A stretch of DNA of 64,000 nucleotides, taken from the NCBI RefSeq assembly GCF_000737765.1, contig NZ_JPRI01000001.1, forward strand, positions 744,001-808,000, in the 5' to 3' direction. The stretch comes from Chryseobacterium vrystaatense. Lineage in GTDB: Bacteria; Bacteroidota; Bacteroidia; Flavobacteriales; Weeksellaceae. Positions 60,494 through 64,000 of the stretch are shown in pieces (within the stretch, counting starts at the first letter, position 1; each line of letters begins with the position of its first letter). The position numbers and the translations under genes are program-made. Below the pieces are notes generated by a model. That model ran no database searches and was not told the DNA's origin. It was given only the letters and a program-made list of their open reading frames with translations.

Positions 60494-61522
60494 TTGAGCC
60501 CGAAATCAGCAGCATTATTTCTATTTTTCCTTGTAACGGCTATGGTAAATGCCCAGACCGATACGGCCAAAATCAAGTCTTATGCAGATCAGGTTATGGT
60601 CAGGGTAAACCTTGATACCAATATTGAAAAATATGTTTTTACGGAAGGTCCCGAGGATAAACCGTTGGAAACAATTCTTACCATCAACAATAAAACGAGA
60701 GCTTCTTTTTCTGTCGATTACAGGATTATAAGTGCTACCGTTTCTTTTACACCCAACTTTCTTCCCGGAAACAATGATAATGAACTGAAAGGAAGCAGTT
60801 CTTATGCAGACTTCAGATTTCGTTTTTTTCCAAAAAGATTTATTCAGACCGTTTATTACAAAAATGTAAAAGGATTTTATATTGAGAATATGGCAGACCT
60901 TTTTCCGGAATGGAAAGAGGGTAAAGACGCCTATCTTCAGTTTCCGAATTTGAGGATTCAAAGCTTTGGAGGATCTACAGCATTTGTAATGAAAAAAGAT
61001 TTTTCCCTGAAAAGTATCTATACGCAGGGAGAATGGCAAAAAGAAAGCCGTGGAAGCTGGGTTCCTTTTGTAGACTATGACCTTTCCGTTTTCAGAGATA
61101 TGATCGGTGACAGAAAAGGAAAGGAACTGCAGTATAGTTTCGCAGCTAATATGGGTTATTTTTATAACTGGGTATTGGGCGAAAAAAAAAGAGTAAATAT
61201 CTCACCTAATGTTTCGCTGGGATTAGGCGGAATGTTTTCCAGCAGCTGGGATATTGGAAATGATGGCTCAAAATTAAACAAAGAAAATACCCAATACCTC
61301 ATTCTCAGGTTTGCTACAGGACTTCATATTGGATATAATACAGATAGATTCCTGTTTGGAGGGAAATTTAATGTCAATGCATATACATACAATGAAAGCG
61401 CAAACGAGAACGTGCAGAACAATAATATTTACGGGCTGCTTTATATAGGTTATCGTTTCCCCCCTCCAAAGGTAGTACAGAGAAATTATGACAAGATCCA
61501 GAAAAAGATTCCTATTTTATAA
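60494..61522 (+). CDS. DUF4421 outer-membrane-like protein
   Basis: 342 residues from TTG 60494, which gives a good signal peptide (MSPKSAALFLFFLVTAMVNAQ); the next ATG (60542) would cut it. The body resembles DUF4421: VRVNLDTNIEKYVF, DYRIISATVSFTPNFLPGN, ADFRFRFFPKRFIQTVYY and GSTAFVMKKDFSLKSIYTQ. It ends in barrel-like strands. It is probably an outer-membrane barrel of unknown role. Confidence 0.8.
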   Translation: MSPKSAALFLFFLVTAMVNAQTDTAKIKSYADQVMVRVNLDTNIEKYVFTEGPEDKPLETILTINNKTRASFSVDYRIISATVSFTPNFLPGNNDNELKGSSSYADFRFRFFPKRFIQTVYYKNVKGFYIENMADLFPEWKEGKDAYLQFPNLRIQSFGGSTAFVMKKDFSLKSIYTQGEWQKESRGSWVPFVDYDLSVFRDMIGDRKGKELQYSFAANMGYFYNWVLGEKKRVNISPNVSLGLGGMFSSSWDIGNDGSKLNKENTQYLILRFATGLHIGYNTDRFLFGGKFNVNAYTYNESANENVQNNNIYGLLYIGYRFPPPKVVQRNYDKIQKKIPIL

Positions 61523-61539
61523 CTTATGGGTCTTTTAAG

Positions 61540-61547
61540 TATCTTTG
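61540..61547 (+). promoter_or_regulatory. glmM promoter -7 element
   Basis: TATCTTTG, a full TAnnTTTG match, 39 bases before the glmM start. Confidence 0.4.
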
Positions 61548-61585
61548 TCTCCCAGAATAAAACAACTTAAAAAAATAAAAACAGA

Positions 61586-62968
61586 ATGTCGCTAATAAAA
61601 TCTATTTCAGGGATCCGAGGGACAATCGGGGGAAAAGTAAATGATAACCTGACTCCTCTGGATGTGGTGAAATTTGCTTCCGCATTCGGGACCTGGCTTC
61701 AGAATACACAGAATAAAAAAAACTTAAGACTTGTTATAGGAAGAGACGCCAGAATTTCGGGAGAAATGGTTTCGTCACTGGTAGCAGCTACCCTTCAGGG
61801 CTTGGGAATTAATGTAGTAGATCTTGGGCTTTCCACAACGCCAACCGTGGAAATCATGGTGCCTGAACTGAACGCAGACGGAGGAATTATTCTTACTGCT
61901 TCCCACAATCCCAAACAGTGGAACGCTCTTAAGTTGTTGAATGGCAAAGGAGAATTCATCAGCGGAGATGATGGGGCAAAGGTACTTGCTCTGGCAGAAA
62001 GCGAAGATTTCAATTACGCAGAAGTAGATGACCTCGGAAAATATGAAACAAGACAAGATGCGTTTGATATTCATATTCAGCAGATTTTAGATCTTCGGAT
62101 GGTAGATGTTGAAGCCATTAAAGCTAAAAAATTCAAAATAGTTTTGGATGCCGTGAATTCTACAGGGGGTATAGCTATCCCAATGCTGTTGGATAAATTG
62201 GGATGTGAGACTGTAAAATTATACTGTGAACCGAACGGACAGTTCCCGCACAATCCGGAACCATTGAAAGAGCATTTGGGAGACATCTGCGAACTGGTAA
62301 TAAAGGAAAAGGCTGATTTGGGAATCGTTGTAGATCCGGATGTAGACAGATTAGCCCTAATTGATGAAAAAGGCGAAATGTTTGGGGAAGAATATACCCT
62401 TGTTGCTGTTGCAGATTATTTGTTGAAGCATAAAAAAGGAGCAGCGATCTCCAATCTTTCTTCAAGCCGTGCATTGAGGGATGTCGCCGGAAGCCACGAT
62501 TCAGAATACTTTGCAAGTGCTGTAGGGGAAGTAAATGTGGTTAACCTGATGAAAGAGAAAAATGCAGTGATCGGAGGAGAAGGAAATGGTGGAATTATCT
62601 ATCCTGATCTTCATTACGGAAGAGATTCTTTGGTTGGTGCCGCGTTATTTTTAACCCATCTTGCCAAAGAAGGCAAAACGGTTTCAGAACTGAGAACTGG
62701 CTACCCAAGTTACTTTATGGGTAAAAAGAAAATAGAGCTGACTCCGGAGATTAATGTGGATGATATTTTAGCCAAAATGGAAAAAGAATATCAGAATGAA
62801 GAAGTTTCCACAGTAGACGGCGTTAAAATTGACTTTGAAAACAATTGGGTTCATCTTAGAAAATCCAATACAGAGCCGATTATCAGGATCTATACCGAAG
62901 CTTATACGCAGGAAGAAGCGGACAAACTTGGAGATGATATCATCGCTAAAATTAAAAGTTTAATTTAA
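61586..62968 (+). CDS. glmM: Phosphoglucosamine mutase
   Basis: Converts glucosamine-6-P to glucosamine-1-P for UDP-GlcNAc synthesis. 460 residues: KSISGIRGTIGG at 5-16, the phosphoserine loop GGIILTASHNPKQWNALK with the active Ser near 100, metal loop VVDPDVDRLALID near 250, and the C-terminal phosphate-binding WVHLRKSNTEPIIRIY. The related alpha-phosphohexomutases differ mainly in sugar specificity, but GlmM is the best fit. Confidence 0.9.
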   Translation: MSLIKSISGIRGTIGGKVNDNLTPLDVVKFASAFGTWLQNTQNKKNLRLVIGRDARISGEMVSSLVAATLQGLGINVVDLGLSTTPTVEIMVPELNADGGIILTASHNPKQWNALKLLNGKGEFISGDDGAKVLALAESEDFNYAEVDDLGKYETRQDAFDIHIQQILDLRMVDVEAIKAKKFKIVLDAVNSTGGIAIPMLLDKLGCETVKLYCEPNGQFPHNPEPLKEHLGDICELVIKEKADLGIVVDPDVDRLALIDEKGEMFGEEYTLVAVADYLLKHKKGAAISNLSSSRALRDVAGSHDSEYFASAVGEVNVVNLMKEKNAVIGGEGNGGIIYPDLHYGRDSLVGAALFLTHLAKEGKTVSELRTGYPSYFMGKKKIELTPEINVDDILAKMEKEYQNEEVSTVDGVKIDFENNWVHLRKSNTEPIIRIYTEAYTQEEADKLGDDIIAKIKSLI

Positions 62969-62978
62969 AATATAACAG

Positions 62979-63009
62979 GAACGGAACAGAAATGTTCCGT
63001 TCTTTTTTT
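62979..63009 (+). terminator. Terminator after glmM
   Basis: Perfect 10-bp stem (62979-62988 with 62993-63002, 4-base loop) followed by seven T. It covers an ATG at 62992, which is therefore not the start of the next gene. Confidence 0.85.
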
Positions 63010-63015
63010 ACCAAC

Positions 63016-63600
63016 ATGTTTGAGCATATACAGAACAGATTTCTATTTCCAACGGAAAAATGGAGGAAATTTCTAAGTTGTTTTGAGCGTATAGAGATTC
63101 CCGCTAAGACCCTTCTTTTAAAAGAAAATGAGGTGTCGGACACTGCGTACTATATTGAAAAAGGAGTCGTAAGAGCCTGGTACAATAATGATGGAAAAGA
63201 TGTGACCTTCCAGTTCTTTATGGAAAACACCATGTTTTCATCCCTTGAAAGTTTCAGGAAAGGGCTTCCCAGCATGGTTTCGTTCGAGACAATAGAATCC
63301 TGTGTTTTATGGAAGATTGCCAAATCTGATGCAGACGTCATTCTGGCAGAGGTTTATGAAGATCCGGAATTGAGAAGCCAATTTATGGATTCCCTTTTTG
63401 AAAGGATATTTGATTATATGAAACATTTTTTTTCGTTTATAAAGGACACTCCTAAACAGCGGTACATCAGTCTTGCCAAAGAACGGCCGGAAATCATCAG
63501 AAGAATTCCCCAGCATTATATAGCTTCTTACCTCGGAATTACAACCGTACATCTCAGTAGAATCAAAAGCAGTATTCTAAAAGATGATTCTTTAAAATAA
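63016..63600 (+). CDS. Crp/Fnr family transcriptional regulator
   Basis: 194 residues from ATG 63016; the earlier in-frame ATG (62992) lies inside the glmM terminator. The cyclic-nucleotide-binding fold begins LFPTEKWRKFLSCFERIEIPAKTLLLKENEV and includes the EKGVVRAWYNNDGKDVTFQF strand pair. The C-terminal helix-turn-helix (IIRRIPQHYIASYLGITTVHLSRIKSSI) binds DNA. It lacks Fnr Cys ligands. The usual Bacteroidota role is a stress or nutrient sensor; the ligand is unknown. The next gene may be its target. Confidence 0.9.
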   Translation: MFEHIQNRFLFPTEKWRKFLSCFERIEIPAKTLLLKENEVSDTAYYIEKGVVRAWYNNDGKDVTFQFFMENTMFSSLESFRKGLPSMVSFETIESCVLWKIAKSDADVILAEVYEDPELRSQFMDSLFERIFDYMKHFFSFIKDTPKQRYISLAKERPEIIRRIPQHYIASYLGITTVHLSRIKSSILKDDSLK

Positions 63601-63669
63601 TTAAAATGATAACAAATGTTATCGCTTCACAGGCAGCTGTCATCCTAATTTTGTGTAAAATCTAAAATA

Positions 63670-64000
63670 ATGAAAGCAGCAGTAGTATTTGAAAAAGGAA
63701 GTATTCCTCAATACGCAGATTTCCCCGATCCACAAGCTCCCAAAGAAAATGAAATGCAGGTATCTGTCAAAGCAGCATCGATTAAAAATCTTGACAGAGC
63801 CATCGCCGGTGGGAGCCATTATTCCGTAAGCAATGATACCCATCAGCCAAAAATTATAGGAACGGACGGTGCCGGATATCTTGAAAACGGTAAAAAAGTT
63901 TATTTTTTCAGTAAAAAAGGAACCGCTGCAGAGAAAGTCAATGCTGAAAAACGATTTATTATTCCTGTGTCAGATGAATTGGACTTTGCCACAGCTTCTG
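63670..64000 (+). CDS. Zinc-type alcohol dehydrogenase/quinone oxidoreductase, N-terminal part
   Basis: 110 residues visible before the window ends: MKAAVVFEKGSIPQYADFPDP, VSVKAASIKNLDRAIAGGSHY and IIGTDGAGYLENGKKVYFF are the GroES-like N-domain of MDR quinone oxidoreductases. The catalytic zinc ligands of alcohol dehydrogenases are not seen, which favours a QOR-type NADPH enzyme. It begins 69 bases after the Crp/Fnr gene. Confidence 0.8.
   Translation, partial: MKAAVVFEKGSIPQYADFPDPQAPKENEMQVSVKAASIKNLDRAIAGGSHYSVSNDTHQPKIIGTDGAGYLENGKKVYFFSKKGTAAEKVNAEKRFIIPVSDELDFATAS

Noticed and set aside
60521-61039. Open frame of 172 codons on the minus strand
   Set aside because: It is antisense to the DUF4421 gene; Cys/Phe/Ile-rich composition typical of a shadow frame, no start context or family match.
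62992-63016. ATG at 62992 as start of the Crp/Fnr gene
   Set aside because: It lies within the glmM terminator hairpin; ATG 63016 gives the normal N-terminus.

Overview
The window looks like chromosomal DNA of a Bacteroidota (Flavobacteriia) bacterium, most like Chryseobacterium or a close relative. The evidence is low GC, A/T-rich intergenic DNA with TAnnTTTG-type -7 promoter elements, a fused MurF-alanine racemase, a SprE/PorW-type lipoprotein of the type IX secretion/gliding machinery, GLPGLI, DUF4421 and OMP_b-brl families, and typical flavobacterial versions of thymidine kinase and YbeY. No tRNA, rRNA, insertion sequence, prophage or CRISPR array was seen. The species is inferred; no search was run.

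Layout. 1-5411: end of a GMP reductase gene, then leftward fabG, a WG-repeat protein, rsmI and an acidic repeat protein. 5473-14350: rightward tdk, murF-alr, patatin/beta-barrel protein, ybeY, mnmG and a methyltransferase. mnmG is bracketed by two perfect 16-bp parS sites (11488, 13421), and a one-mismatch copy lies at 4689. 14933-17112: divergent pgk and rpiB separated by 554 bp of AT-rich DNA with two exact DnaA boxes in inverted orientation plus several near matches. With the parS sites this is a good candidate for the chromosomal replication origin, although dnaA is not in the window. 17362-25874: a frameshifted secreted calcium-repeat protein, rnr and a run of housekeeping and membrane genes ending in tsaB. 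25891-30371: leftward sprE-like, maf, kdsC-like and a DUF2520 gene. 30560-36422: an ECF sigma/anti-sigma/Spy-like set, two tandem paralogous secreted proteins, and lepA.

37523-49123 is the most unusual part: about 11.6 kb of closely packed rightward genes concerned with NAD+, ADP-ribose and RNA ends. It opens with a NUDIX plus winged-helix regulator of the NrtR type. It continues with NADAR/YbiA, a prolyl-4-hydroxylase-like oxygenase, a small coiled-coil protein, a vWA protein, a divergent PurA-like ligase, two DUF4291 proteins, an ADP-ribosylation/crystallin J1 protein, a PARG-like TIGR02452 protein, two ADP-ribosylglycohydrolases, a macro domain, a SUKH protein, a sirtuin, KptA (RNA 2'-phosphotransferase) and a metallophosphoesterase. 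I find a 21-bp inverted-repeat motif four times: on the regulator's own promoter, twice before NADAR, and once before the coiled-coil/vWA genes. It is the likely operator and defines a self-regulated regulon. Two members are broken in this sequence: NADAR by a one-base frameshift and the PARG-like gene by an internal deletion.

49418-64000: an M14 peptidase, a pair of unknown small genes, a JmjC/cupin protein, a TonB-receptor-like barrel with a GLPGLI protein, a feoA-feoB-Cys-rich iron uptake operon with a 27-bp inverted repeat at its promoter, a DUF4421 protein, glmM, a Crp/Fnr regulator and the start of a quinone-oxidoreductase-like gene cut by the window end.
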